The notes: generated from the sequence alone by a model not told the origin. A DNA stretch of 31,697 nucleotides from JBEAOO01 sp041164825 (GCA_041164825.1 JBEAOO010000345.1:1-31697), one strand, 5' to 3'; shown: positions 15,489 to 23,313, counted from the stretch's first letter. A program made the numbers and translations.

Positions 15489-15687
15489 AATGCGTTGTCT
15501 GGGGGCAACGCGTGGGGTGTGCGTCGTGCAGACTGCCACGCGCTTGAGGCACGCTCTGCATCGGCTTTCGGGCCAGATCGTGGTGAACTCGCCCGGCAGC
15601 GCCTGGGCGCCGCCTGTCATTTTTTGCGGTTGGCCACCCACTGCCGCCACGCTTTTGATTTTTCAGACTTTCACCGCTTCCCCGACC

Positions 15688-16557
15688 ATGCTGCCTCTGA
15701 CTTTGCCCCGTGTTTGTTTGTCCCCGCTCGTTTTGGCGACCGCGGTGCTGCTGGTCGGTGCCCAGACGGCCTCTGCTGCCGAGCTCGTGACCCCTGCGCC
15801 GGCGGCCGCCGCCGCCGCCCCGGCGCCTTCTGCTGCTGCTCCTGCTCCGGTCGCCGGCTCGGCCCCCGTCACTGCGGCAGCCTCGCCGGCCACAGAGCCG
15901 GCCATGCCCGTGAGTTGGATGGGGTTTCAAGTGGGCGGCGATTGCCGCGACGGCAGTGCCCAACAAGCCTACGAACAACTCGCCCAGCGCGGCTACGAGC
16001 TGCCCGATGCGGCGCTGCGTTGCCCGGTGGACGTGGCCTCGCCCGCACCGCTGCGCGCCCGCCTGCGCAAGCTGGCCGCCGATGGCAGCGTGAGCGAGGT
16101 GGAAGACCTGGTGCTGGAGTACCCCAGCAGCAGTGGTCGCCTGGCCCGCATCGTCTGGACCCGCGCCTGGGCGCCGGGCGCGGCGGCGCCCAGCGAAGCG
16201 CAGTTGCGCGAGCAGGTGTTTGGCCTGCTGGGGGCACCGGCCTTGGTCTACGACCGGGTTCAGCCGCAGCCGTTGGCCGCTGACGCCGCCGCATCGGGCG
16301 CCGCGGCCGTGGCCCCCGCGCCGGTGTTGCCGGCCGGCGATGGCCTGGCCTTCACCGCTGCCTGGGCCACGGTGCAAAAGAAGGCGGTGCCCGCCACCTT
16401 GTATGTGCTGAGCGCCGCCGACTGGTCGCGCGGCACCAGCCGCATGGGTGGCGTGTTGACCGTGGCTCACGTCAACCGCGTGGCGCCGCGCGACACCGCT
16501 CGTCCGCAATACCTGCGCATCGACATGCGCGACAGCGGCTACCGCGTCGGGCGCTGA
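15688..16557 (+). CDS. Secreted protein of unknown function with Ala/Pro-rich linker
   Basis: The 289-residue protein starts at ATG 15688 with a clear Sec signal peptide: a hydrophobic core (LSPLVLATAVLLVGA) and probable cleavage after TASA. A mature Ala/Pro-rich linker of about 45 residues follows, then a globular part from about residue 78 (WMGFQVGGDC). It contains two Cys (GGDCRDG and LRCPVD) that could form a disulfide in the periplasm. A second Ala/Pro-rich stretch precedes the C-terminal strand-rich part. I do not recognise a family. Its 3' end overlaps the end of the convergent ORF6N pseudogene by 19 bp. An upstream in-frame start at 15490 would add 66 residues before the signal peptide and is unlikely. 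Confidence 0.75.
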   Translation: MLPLTLPRVCLSPLVLATAVLLVGAQTASAAELVTPAPAAAAAAPAPSAAAPAPVAGSAPVTAAASPATEPAMPVSWMGFQVGGDCRDGSAQQAYEQLAQRGYELPDAALRCPVDVASPAPLRARLRKLAADGSVSEVEDLVLEYPSSSGRLARIVWTRAWAPGAAAPSEAQLREQVFGLLGAPALVYDRVQPQPLAADAAASGAAAVAPAPVLPAGDGLAFTAAWATVQKKAVPATLYVLSAADWSRGTSRMGGVLTVAHVNRVAPRDTARPQYLRIDMRDSGYRVGR

Positions 16558-17205
16558 CGCCGCGGGTTGGCGGGCGCCATCTCTGCGTCGCGGGCCTCGT
16601 TGCTGGCCTTGCTGCTGGTCTCATCGGTGGGCGGCAAGATGAAGCCGATTGGCCGTTTCGGCGGGCTGGGCGGCGCGTCGGGCTGGGTCAATTGGCGCAA
16701 GGTCTCAAACACCTGCTTGAGCTGCGCGCGGGTGTTGCGGCTGAAGGTGTCGTGCTGCATGGCCAGGGCTTCGGTTTGCTGTTCGAGCTCCGCCAGGCGC
16801 TGGGCCAGGTCGGCGTGTCCTGCGGCCAGCTGTCGCAGGTGCACAAAAGCCCGGACCACGTGAACAGAGACCTCCACAGCGCGTTCGCTGTTGAGCACGG
16901 CTGCTGCCCATCAGGGCACCGTGCTCGGTGAACACATGAGGCAGGTAGCGGCGACCGCCGCGCCCTGCTTTTGAGGTCGCAATTTGCGACCTCAAAGCAG
17001 TGAACTCTTCTGCCGTGAGGGCAAACATGAAATCGCTGGGAAATCGCGTGGCGTTGCGCTTCACCGCTTCGTTGAAACGCTTGGTGGGCACGCCATATAA
17101 GGCGGCGAGATCGGCGTCAGTCATCACGCGCTGGCCGCGCACGATGAGGATGTGGCTGCCGATCAATTCCAAGGGCAAAAGCCCGCTGTTACCTTCGCTG
17201 TCCAT
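16539..17205 (-). pseudogene. ORF6N-domain DNA-binding protein gene, broken by a one-base frameshift
   Basis: The N-terminal part (ATG 17205) is a typical ORF6N/KilA-N-related domain: HILIVRGQRVMTDADLAALYGV, TKRFNEAVKRN, RFPSDFMFALT, RSQIATS and FTEHGALM. At 16907-16909 the strand has one G too many. Dropping it restores MAAAVLNSERAVEVSVHVVRAF, the expected continuation, and about 119 codons follow in the second frame to 16539. As written, translation would shift into an unrelated Arg/Gly-rich tail ending at 16705. The C-terminal part has a coiled-coil-like helix (LAQRLAELEQQTEALAMQHD). ORF6N genes are often found in prophages and genomic islands, but no other phage gene is seen here. A sequencing error is a real alternative to a true mutation. 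Confidence 0.85.
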
Positions 17206-17285
17206 GGCCTGCTCCGTCCGGGGAAGCTGGATATTGCCCGGGGTTGGCCGTTTTGACTCTCACCCCTGCGGGTGCACCCCCATGC

Positions 17286-17309
17286 AAAACGCCCGCATCA
17301 GCGGGCGTT
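17286..17309 (-). terminator. Intrinsic terminator after flgN
   Basis: AACGCCCGC (17288-17296) pairs with GCGGGCGTT (17301-17309) around a 4-nt loop. On the minus strand the stem is followed by a run of four T (17286-17289). It lies 26 bp past the flgN stop and is the clearest Rho-independent terminator in the window, ending the flgA-flgM-flgN transcript. Confidence 0.85.
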
Positions 17310-17334
17310 CGTCAAACAGAAGGTGGGAGAGGGC

Positions 17335-17715
17335 TCAGGCCGACAACACGCCGCCCAAGCGGGGCCGGTGGGTGCTGCCGTTGGCGCCGTAAACGTTGGC
17401 GGGCTCGCGGGGCAACAGCACGTCGATGGCGCGGTCGAGCGCCGAGGTGGCGCGGGCCAGCGATTCGCGTTGGGCGGCCACCAAGCCACCGGTCAGGGCC
17501 AGGCGCTGACGCAGCGCGGGCGGCACGGGGCCGGAGCGTGCAGCGTGCGCAAAGTGGTCCACGGCGCGGGCCAGCGCGGCATGCAGGTCGCTGGCGTGCT
17601 GGTCGATGCCGGGCAGGTCGCGGTCACGCAGCGCCAGCCCCAGGTCGGCCAAGCGGGCTTCCACCTCGGCGAGGTGGGTTTCGAGTTCTGCGGCAGCGGT
17701 GGGATCGGGCGTCAT
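17335..17715 (-). CDS. flgN: Flagellar export chaperone FlgN
   Basis: The protein has 126 residues and is mostly helical, with heptad-like Leu/Ala spacing throughout (LETHLAEVEARLADLGLAL, LHAALARAVDHF, LDRAIDVLLP) and a short NVYGANG segment near the end. FlgN sequences are poorly conserved. The call rests on size, helical character and position directly downstream of flgM on the same strand, as in other beta- and gammaproteobacterial flg clusters. FlgN binds FlgK and FlgL in the cytoplasm and delivers them to the export apparatus; both substrates are encoded in the divergent operon here. The start is ATG 17715; a TTG at 17745 is less likely. There are 159 bp between the flgM stop and this start, with nothing recognisable. 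Confidence 0.82.
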   Translation of the reverse strand: MTPDPTAAAELETHLAEVEARLADLGLALRDRDLPGIDQHASDLHAALARAVDHFAHAARSGPVPPALRQRLALTGGLVAAQRESLARATSALDRAIDVLLPREPANVYGANGSTHRPRLGGVLSA

Positions 17716-17874
17716 GGGGGCCGAGTTCCAGGGGAGCGTGGGCAATCAAAGGCCATGGCGGCCGTCAACACGGCACCACGGAAGGCAACAAGTCTTCACC
17801 GGCCGGCACCGCCTGTCGTGCCGCTCGGGCCGGCGTCAACTGGCCGGCGGAGCGCGCACCACTGCAACCCCAGC

Positions 17875-18183
17875 TCAGTGCGGCGACTTCAGCAGTTCTT
17901 GCGCGTTCGAGATCAGCTTGTCGGCGATGGCCGCGTGGTTGACCTCGAACTTGCCGTCGGCAATCGCCTGGGCAATGCGGTTGACCTTTTCGGCATCAAA
18001 GTCGCCTTTGCTGCTGGTCGAGGTCGACATCAACGACGAGGCTGCGTCAGACAGCTTGACCTGTGCCGAGGCGTCATCCTTGGCGCTGCCTTCGGCCGAG
18101 CTGGCGCCCGCCGTTTTGGCGCGATTTGTGGTCGAGGCGGCTGCGGGGGCAGCGGCTTTGTCGGGGGAAGAACCAATCTTCAT
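17875..18183 (-). CDS. flgM: Anti-sigma-28 factor FlgM
   Basis: The 102-residue protein begins MKIGSSPDK and has a low-complexity Ala/Ser/Lys-rich, probably disordered first half, as is usual for FlgM. The C-terminal half carries the sigma-28-binding helices: VKLSDAASSLMS, FDAEKVNRIAQAIADGKFEV and AIADKLISNAQELL. FlgM holds FliA inactive until the hook is complete and it is exported through the basal body. ATG 18183 has GGAGA 7 nt upstream, which decides it over an in-frame ATG at 18195. A FliA-type promoter lies just upstream, giving the usual autoregulatory loop. flgA is the preceding gene and flgN the following one. Confidence 0.93.
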   Translation of the reverse strand: MKIGSSPDKAAAPAAASTTNRAKTAGASSAEGSAKDDASAQVKLSDAASSLMSTSTSSKGDFDAEKVNRIAQAIADGKFEVNHAAIADKLISNAQELLKSPH

Positions 18184-18234
18184 GACAGTCTCCATAGGGC
18201 GTTGAAGGGGCCCTGGCGATACAACATGCCGGAT

Positions 18235-18261
18235 TTATCGACCCGGGCTGGCGGCACTTTA
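18235..18261 (-). promoter_or_regulatory. FliA (sigma-28) promoter of flgM
   Basis: On the minus strand, TAAAGTGC (18254-18261), an 11-nt spacer and GTCGATAA (18235-18242) match the sigma-28 consensus TAAAGTTT-N11-GCCGATAA at 13 of 16 positions with exact spacing. It lies in the gap between flgA and flgM and would give a 5' leader of about 45 nt before the flgM start. Class 3 expression of flgM, and probably flgN, is expected. Confidence 0.9.
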
Positions 18262-18298
18262 GGCCTTTTCGCGGGTCGGCGAGCGTTGATGCATGCGA

Positions 18299-19102
18299 TC
18301 ACATCGACAACTCCACTTGTCTGTCGGCCACCGGCAAGCCGGTCAGCACCTGGCCCGACTCGGTGCGCACACGCGCCGGCTGGCCCTCGATGCCGTGGGT
18401 CAACGCCTGCGCACTGCCCGCCACGGCAAAACCGTCGCCGCGGGCCATCACCTTCACCACGTCGCCCGCGGCAAACCACTGGCGGGCCCGCAGGTGTGAT
18501 TGGCGCAGGGCTTGGCCGGCATTGACGGCGCGGGCCAAGGTGCGGCCCACCGCGAGCTCGGTGAGTTGGAACGTGGCCGATGGGTCTTCGGCCCAATCGA
18601 CTTCGGCTGGAGCCAAATCGGCATCAGTGAGCACGGTGCCCGCCGCCAGCGGCGCCGCGGCCACCAGGGCCGGGCCGATCACGCGCACCGTCATCGGAAT
18701 AAAGATGCTCCAGCGCGTGGCGCCCTCGACGCAGCGCAAGCCCACGCGGGTGGCGCCCCAGAGGCGGGCGTTGGGCGGCAAAAAGGGTTCGATGCGCTGG
18801 CACGGGGCCAAGCGCAGGCGCGGGTCCAGTGTGCCGATCTTCACCTCGACGCGGCGGATGCCCGGCACCCCGGCATGGGCCGAGCCCTCGCGGGCCAGTT
18901 GTTCAATTTGTTGGTTCACGGCGCTGGGCAGGCCAGCGGGAGCCTCCTGCGCCCAGGCCGAGCCGGTGCCGAACGCCCAGCAGGTGAGGGCGGCGAGCAG
19001 GGCGGCGACCACGCCAGAGCGGGTGTCGCACACCGCCCAACGCAGCAGCGCCCACGGGGTGGCCCGGCGAGGTGCGGTGGTGAGGGCGGTGGGATGTTCC
19101 AT
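18299..19102 (-). CDS. flgA: Flagellar P-ring assembly chaperone FlgA
   Basis: The 267-residue periplasmic protein has a long basic N-region, a hydrophobic core (VVAALLAALTCWAF) and probable cleavage after SAWA near residue 51. The mature part has RRVEVKIGTLDPRLRLAPCQRIEPF, GATRVGLRCV and WSIFIPM, then the SAF-like C-terminal domain (LAAGTVLTDADLAPAEVDW, GQALRQSHLRARQ, GDVVKVMARGDGFAV). Two conserved Cys lie in the APCQR and LRCVEG segments. FlgA binds FlgI and prevents premature P-ring assembly. I chose ATG 19102; an in-frame ATG at 19156 would put the signal sequence unusually far in. It is divergent from flgB, with 159 bp between the starts. Confidence 0.93.
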   Translation of the reverse strand: MEHPTALTTAPRRATPWALLRWAVCDTRSGVVAALLAALTCWAFGTGSAWAQEAPAGLPSAVNQQIEQLAREGSAHAGVPGIRRVEVKIGTLDPRLRLAPCQRIEPFLPPNARLWGATRVGLRCVEGATRWSIFIPMTVRVIGPALVAAAPLAAGTVLTDADLAPAEVDWAEDPSATFQLTELAVGRTLARAVNAGQALRQSHLRARQWFAAGDVVKVMARGDGFAVAGSAQALTHGIEGQPARVRTESGQVLTGLPVADRQVELSM

Positions 19103-19261
19103 GCCTTGCACTGTAGGTGGGGTGCGAGAGTGGCAATGGCTGGAAATGGGGCGCAAAGCGGGCGCTTATCGGGCTCATGTTTTCCGACCGGCTGACCACA
19201 ATCGCTGCAACGGCCTGCTGGGTCACCGCTGTCCCTCGCCGTTGCTCCGAAAGGCCTCGCC

Positions 19262-19669
19262 ATGCTGAACCAACTCACCAAAACGCTCGACTACCAGGGC
19301 CAAGCCCTGAGCTTGCGCTCGGAACGTCAGCGCCTGATCGCCAGCAACATTGCCAATGCCGACACCCCTGGTTATGTGGCGCGCGACATGGACTTCAGCC
19401 AGGCACTGCGCGAGGCCACCGGGGCCGCCCGCGCCACCGGGGTCATGGCCGCCACCAGCGCTGGCCACATGACGGGCACCAGCAACGGCGCCCGCAGTGA
19501 ACCCAATTTGCTCTATTCGACCGCCAGCCAAACCAACCTCGACAGCAACAGCGTCGACATGGACCGCGAGCGCGCCGCCTTCGTCGACAACTCGGTGAAG
19601 TACGAAGCCACGCTGCGCTTCATCAACGGCAACGTGCGCACGATGCTCGATGCCATCAAGGGTCAATGA
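19262..19669 (+). CDS. flgB: Flagellar proximal rod protein FlgB
   Basis: The 135-residue rod protein has the conserved N-terminal segment RLIASNIANADTPGYVARDMDF and the C-terminal helix VDMDRERAAFVDNSVKYEATLRFINGN, both expected of FlgB. It is the first gene of the flgBCDEFGHIJKL operon and starts at ATG 19262 after GAAAGG. The protein is exported without a cleaved signal and forms the proximal rod next to the MS ring and FliE. I could not identify a convincing FlhDC, sigma-54 or sigma-28 site in the 159-bp divergent gap upstream. Confidence 0.96.
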   Translation: MLNQLTKTLDYQGQALSLRSERQRLIASNIANADTPGYVARDMDFSQALREATGAARATGVMAATSAGHMTGTSNGARSEPNLLYSTASQTNLDSNSVDMDRERAAFVDNSVKYEATLRFINGNVRTMLDAIKGQ

Positions 19670-19692
19670 CCCGCGACCACGGAGGCACCGAC

Positions 19693-19887
19693 ATGAGCAC
19701 CCACACCCTCATCGGCGCGCCGCGCCTGAGCGCCCGGCCGCCCGAAGCCGGGCGCGTCCCCTCGGGGGACCGGCTGGCGTACTCGACAGACGAGGGGTCC
19801 GCAGTATCGAGCGCCCGGCCGCCCGAAGCCGGGCGCGTCCCCTTGGGGGGCCGGCTGGCGTACTCGACAGACGAGGGGCAGACATGA
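19693..19887 (+). CDS. Small repeat-encoded reading frame upstream of flgC
   Basis: This 64-codon frame begins at ATG 19693, 8 nt after a strong GGAGG. It spans the whole inserted segment and ends with TGA overlapping the flgC start (ATGA at 19884-19887). It encodes the unit ARPPEAGRVPxGxRLAYST twice, 27 codons apart. It looks like the by-product of repeat DNA landing behind the original flgC ribosome-binding site. It could still couple ribosomes into flgC. The product has no recognisable domain. Confidence 0.4.
   Translation: MSTHTLIGAPRLSARPPEAGRVPSGDRLAYSTDEGSAVSSARPPEAGRVPLGGRLAYSTDEGQT
19728..19878. repeat. Two direct copies of a 70-bp GC-rich element
   Basis: Copy 1 is 19728-19797 and copy 2 is 19809-19878, with a period of 81 bp and only two mismatches. 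Each can form an 8-bp stem (CGCCCGGC with GCCGGGCG, 8-nt loop; 19731-19754 in copy 1) and a second small stem at the CCCC/GGGG run. Each ends in GACGAGGGG; in copy 2 this supplies the purine-rich sequence now preceding flgC. Confidence 0.92.
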
Positions 19888-20300
19888 GCATGTTGAACAT
19901 CTTCAACGTTTCTGGCAGCGCGCTCAGCTCGCAAAGCCAGCGGCTCAATGTGGTGGCGTCCAACCTGGCCAATGCCGACACCGTGGCCGGGCCCGATGGC
20001 CAGGCCTACAAGGCGCGCCAGGTCACCTTCCAAACCCAGTTGATGGGCGCCACGCAAAACGACATCGGCACCGCCGGCGTGCGCGTGAGCACCATCAGCG
20101 AAGACCAAACCCCCGGTCGCCGCGTGCACGACCCGAAGCACCCGCAGGCCGATGCCGAGGGCTACGTCACCTACAGCAACGTCAACGCGGTGGAGGAGAT
20201 GGTCAACATGATCTCCGCCTCGCGCTCGTACCAGAACAACGTCGAGGTGATGAACACCGCCAAGACGCTGTTGCTCAAGACCCTGCAGATGGGGCAGTGA
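19884..20300 (+). CDS. flgC: Flagellar proximal rod protein FlgC
   Basis: The 138-residue rod protein begins MSMLNIFNVSGSALSSQSQRL and has VVASNLANADTV, a YKARQVTFQ strand, and the C-terminal helix VEEMVNMISASRSYQNNVEVMNTAKTLLLKTL, all diagnostic of FlgC. ATG 19884 is the family-typical start. The reading frame is open far upstream, but that extension only translates the inserted repeats. Its present ribosome-binding sequence (GAGGGG, 5 nt before ATG) comes from the end of repeat copy 2, not from ancestral flgB-flgC spacer. It forms the proximal rod with FlgB and FlgF. Confidence 0.96.
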   Translation: MSMLNIFNVSGSALSSQSQRLNVVASNLANADTVAGPDGQAYKARQVTFQTQLMGATQNDIGTAGVRVSTISEDQTPGRRVHDPKHPQADAEGYVTYSNVNAVEEMVNMISASRSYQNNVEVMNTAKTLLLKTLQMGQ

Positions 20301-20361
20301 GTCCGCGTCGGATTCCCCGCTCTCACACCCACTGACCCCGTTCTGAAGAAAGCCCACCGCC

Positions 20362-21027
20362 ATGAGCTCCGTTGCCGCCACCACCAGCACCAACACCTCC
20401 TACGCCGCCGCCAACGGCCTCAGCACCAGCAGCAACACCGACAGCGCCACCGCCAGTTCGGACCGCTTCTTGAAACTGCTGGTGACGCAGATGCAAAACC
20501 AGGACCCGTTGAACCCGATGGACAACGCCCAGGTGACCACCCAGATGGCGCAGATCAACACCGTCAACGGCATTGAAAAACTCAACACCACGGTGCAGGG
20601 CCTGAGCGGCCAGTTCGTGCAGATGCAGGCGCTGCAAAGCGCGGCACTGATGGGCCGCGATGTGGTGGTGCCGGGCAACCGCCTCGACATCGCCGATGGC
20701 GTGGCGCAGGGCGGGTTCGAACTCACCAGCGACGCCGCCCAGGTGAAGGTCGAGGTGCTCTCGGCCAGCGGCGTGGTGATGGACACGCTGGACCTGGGCG
20801 CACAAAAGACCGGTCAAAACAGCTTCGACTGGCAGGCCGGCACGGCCACCAACGAGAGCGGCTTGACCTTCCGCGTCACCGCCACCGATGCCACCGGTGC
20901 CGCCCTCACCAACACCGCCTTGATGCGCGACCGCGTGGACGCCGTGACCACCACGGGCAACACGCTCAACCTCGAATTGCAGTACGGCGGCACCGTGCCC
21001 TACACCAGCGTGCGCGCGCTGAACTGA
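20362..21027 (+). CDS. flgD: Flagellar hook-cap (hook assembly scaffold) protein FlgD
   Basis: The 221-residue protein has a Ser/Thr/Asn-rich export region (about 1-30) followed by the FlgD signature DRFLKLLVTQMQNQDPLNPMDN and TTQMAQINTVNGIEKLN. Then comes a beta-rich C-terminal half with the FlgD Ig-like/Tudor segments (VVVPGNRLDI, VKVEVLSASGVVMDTLDLG, LTFRVTATDATG). FlgD caps the growing hook and is removed once the hook is complete. The gene is 61 bp after flgC and 58 bp before flgE. Length is normal for the family. Confidence 0.96.
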   Translation: MSSVAATTSTNTSYAAANGLSTSSNTDSATASSDRFLKLLVTQMQNQDPLNPMDNAQVTTQMAQINTVNGIEKLNTTVQGLSGQFVQMQALQSAALMGRDVVVPGNRLDIADGVAQGGFELTSDAAQVKVEVLSASGVVMDTLDLGAQKTGQNSFDWQAGTATNESGLTFRVTATDATGAALTNTALMRDRVDAVTTTGNTLNLELQYGGTVPYTSVRALN

Positions 21028-21085
21028 CCTCGCGCCACAGCGTCCCCCCACACCCCCTCGGAACCCGCCCCTAAGGACACCCACC

Positions 21086-22540
21086 ATGAGCTTCCAACAA
21101 GGTCTCTCCGGTCTCAACGCCACCAGCAAACAGCTGGAGGTCATCGGCAACAACGTCGCCAATGCCAACACCATTGGCGCCAAAGCCTCGCGGGCCGAGT
21201 TTGCCGACATGTTTGCCAACGCCATCAATGGCGCGGGCGCGAGTGCGGTGGGCATTGGCGTCAATGTGGCGGCGGTATCGCAGCAGTTCACGCAGGGCAA
21301 CATCAGCACCACCAACAACCCGCTGGACATGGCCATCAACGGTGCCGACGGCTTCTTCCAGGTCAGCATCGTCAAGCGCGACACCAGCACCGCCACGCCC
21401 ACGGTGGAGGTCGATGGCGCGCCGCTCTACAGCCGCAACGGCCAGTTCAAAACCGACAACGCCGGCTACATCGTCAACAACCAAAGCCAGGTGTTGATGG
21501 GCTACGGCGTGGACACCGCGGGCAATGTGGTGAAGGGCACGGCGGGCCTGCTGAAGGTGCCGACCGAAGGCATCAAGGCCTCGGCCACCACCGCGCTGGA
21601 GTTGGCCGCCAACGTCGACTCGCGGGCCACCGACAAGATCGCCGCCGGCTACGACATGCAGACCGACAAGGCGATCGATTTCACCTTGCCCGAGACCTAC
21701 AACTACGCCACCTCGGTGACGGCCTACGACGTCAAGGGCCAGAGCGTGTCGCTGACCTACTACTTCCAGAAAGTGTCTGACGCCGACACCGCCGTGGCCA
21801 GCCCCGCCGACAACAGCTGGAACGTGTACGTGACGGCCAATGGCAAGTCGCTCGCCAGCTACGACGCGGCCGACCCCAACAACCGCCCGATCCCCGTGGC
21901 GACGGTTCAGTTCCCGAGCAACGGCGGCTACCCCACCGACACCGACGCCGCGCACGCCGGCTCCATTCTGCAGACCAGCCTGAACGCCGATGGCACGCCC
22001 AGCGGCAACGCCGCCGTCGTGCAAAACAAGGGCGTGATCGATCTGCCCGATGTGCCGCAGGTGTCGCTGACCGGGGGCGGCATTTCCGAGTCAATCTCGG
22101 GGCTGACGCTGGACCTCAGCAAGATGACCGAGTACGGCGCGTCGTTCGGCATCACCAACCTGGCCCAAAACGGCAACGCCTCGGCGCAGCTGTCGAGCGT
22201 GAAGGTGGAGGGCAACGGCGTCATCAAGGCCGTGTATTCCAACGGCGTGACGCGCGCCGTGGGGCAGGTGGAACTGGTGAGTTTTCGCAACCCGCAGGGC
22301 CTGCAATCGCTGGGCGGCAACGCCTGGAGCAAGACCGTGGCCTCGGGTGAGCCTTCGCGCAAGGGCACGCCGGGCGAGAGCGGCTTGGGCGTGTTGCAGT
22401 CGGGCGCGCTCGAAGAGTCCAACGTCGACTTGACCGCCGAGCTGATCAACATGATCACCGCGCAGCGCGTGTATCAAGCCAACGCCCAAACCGTGAAGAC
22501 GCAAGACCAATTGCTGCAGACGCTGGTCAACCTGCGTTGA
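21086..22540 (+). CDS. flgE: Flagellar hook protein FlgE
   Basis: The 484-residue hook subunit begins MSFQQGLSGLNATSKQLEVIGNNVANANTIGAK and ends ALEESNVDLTAELINMITAQRVYQANAQTVKTQDQLL, the D0 coiled-coil pair. LDMAINGADGFFQV and LYSRNGQFKTDNAGYIVNNQSQVLMGY are the conserved D1 segment. It is longer than the ~400-residue enterobacterial FlgE, because of extra sequence in the exposed middle domains (about 160-380). AAGGA lies about 10 nt upstream of ATG 21086. Confidence 0.97.
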   Translation: MSFQQGLSGLNATSKQLEVIGNNVANANTIGAKASRAEFADMFANAINGAGASAVGIGVNVAAVSQQFTQGNISTTNNPLDMAINGADGFFQVSIVKRDTSTATPTVEVDGAPLYSRNGQFKTDNAGYIVNNQSQVLMGYGVDTAGNVVKGTAGLLKVPTEGIKASATTALELAANVDSRATDKIAAGYDMQTDKAIDFTLPETYNYATSVTAYDVKGQSVSLTYYFQKVSDADTAVASPADNSWNVYVTANGKSLASYDAADPNNRPIPVATVQFPSNGGYPTDTDAAHAGSILQTSLNADGTPSGNAAVVQNKGVIDLPDVPQVSLTGGGISESISGLTLDLSKMTEYGASFGITNLAQNGNASAQLSSVKVEGNGVIKAVYSNGVTRAVGQVELVSFRNPQGLQSLGGNAWSKTVASGEPSRKGTPGESGLGVLQSGALEESNVDLTAELINMITAQRVYQANAQTVKTQDQLLQTLVNLR

Positions 22541-22584
22541 TTCCGCTGAACACGCACTGACAACGCGCCACCGAAGGAGCCGCC

Positions 22585-23313
22585 ATGGACCGCATGATCT
22601 ACACCTCGATGTCGGGCGCGAAAGCGACCATGCAGCGCCAAGACACGCTGGCTGGCAACCTGGCCAATGTGTCCACGCCCGGCTTTCGGGCCGAGCTGCA
22701 GGCGTTTCGTTCGGTGCCGGTGTTGGGCAGCGGCGCCAGCACACGCGCTTTTGCGTTGGAGACCACGCCCGGCTACGACGCCACGCCTGGCCCCATCAAC
22801 GCCACCGGCAACAACCTCGACGTGGCCATGAAGGGCAACGGTTGGTTGACGGTGCAAGCGCTCGATGGCACCGAGGCCTACACGCGCGGCGGCTCGTTCG
22901 AGATCTCCGGCGACGGCACACTGACCACCCACAGCGGCTTGCCGGTGATGGGTGACGGCGGCCCGATCCAGGTGCCAGCCAACAGCGAAGTGAGCATCGG
23001 CGGCGATGGCACGGTGAGTGCCCGCACCGCCAATGGCGCCAGCCGCTCGATCGGCAAGCTCAAGCTGGTGACGCCCACCGAGGCGCCGCTGGAGCGCGGC
23101 ACCGACGGTTTGTTTCGCGCCCCCGCCGGGGACTTGGAAGCCGATCCGACGGCGCGCTTGCAAGACGGCGCGCTCGAAGGCTCCAACGTCAGCCCGGTCG
23201 AAACCATGGTCGCCATGATTGCCGCGGCGCGGCAGTTCGAGGCGCAGATGAAGATGATGCAGACCGCCGAGGGCGACGAAAAAGCCGCCGCGCAGCTGCT
23301 GTCGGTGGGTTGA
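22585..23313 (+). CDS. flgF: Flagellar proximal rod protein FlgF
   Basis: The 242-residue rod protein begins MDRMIYTSMSGAKATMQRQDTL and has AGNLANVSTPGFRAEL, then NLDVAMKGNGWLTVQALDGTEAYTR and GDGTVSARTANGAS. It ends ALEGSNVSPVETMVAMIAAARQFEAQMKMMQTAE. The lead MDRMIYTSM and the early SGAKATM distinguish it from FlgG. AAGGAG precedes ATG 22585 at a normal distance. It sits 44 bp after flgE and 44 bp before flgG. Confidence 0.96.
   Translation: MDRMIYTSMSGAKATMQRQDTLAGNLANVSTPGFRAELQAFRSVPVLGSGASTRAFALETTPGYDATPGPINATGNNLDVAMKGNGWLTVQALDGTEAYTRGGSFEISGDGTLTTHSGLPVMGDGGPIQVPANSEVSIGGDGTVSARTANGASRSIGKLKLVTPTEAPLERGTDGLFRAPAGDLEADPTARLQDGALEGSNVSPVETMVAMIAAARQFEAQMKMMQTAEGDEKAAAQLLSVG

Larger units (their letters stand above)
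19690..19890. repeat. Insertion-like segment between flgB and flgC, bounded by a 10-bp direct repeat
   Basis: GACATGAGCA occurs at 19690-19699 and again at 19881-19890, where it contains the flgC start codon. Between them lie two direct copies of a 70-bp GC-rich element (separate entry) plus short unique spacers. If one copy of the 10-mer and the intervening DNA are removed, the GGAGG at 19681-19685 falls 8 nt before the flgC ATG, giving an ordinary flgB-flgC junction. This suggests an insertion with a target duplication, though shared start-codon sequence by chance cannot be excluded. Confidence 0.65.

Noticed and set aside
12805..16509. A 1,234-codon open frame on the minus strand
   Set aside because: Only its last 241 codons (from ATG 13530) show a protein family. 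The rest is antisense to the GH3 and secreted-protein genes and has the His/Arg/Gln-rich composition typical of high-GC shadow frames.
16539..17205. Prophage remnant
   Set aside because: ORF6N domains are common in phages, but no integrase, attachment repeat or other phage gene is present, so one gene does not support a prophage call.
19166..19192. Possible sigma-28 promoter ahead of flgA (GCCCGATAA on the minus strand)
   Set aside because: No TAAAG-like -35 exists at the required 11-nt spacing; the sequence there is GC-rich.
19650..19883. N-terminal extension of FlgC by 78 residues
   Set aside because: The extension only translates the end of flgB and the inserted repeats. FlgC homology begins exactly at ATG 19884.
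19693..19887. The 64-codon frame as a conserved flagellar gene
   Set aside because: Its sequence is almost entirely the two DNA repeats and no flagellar small protein is known at this position. I kept it only as a low-confidence frame.
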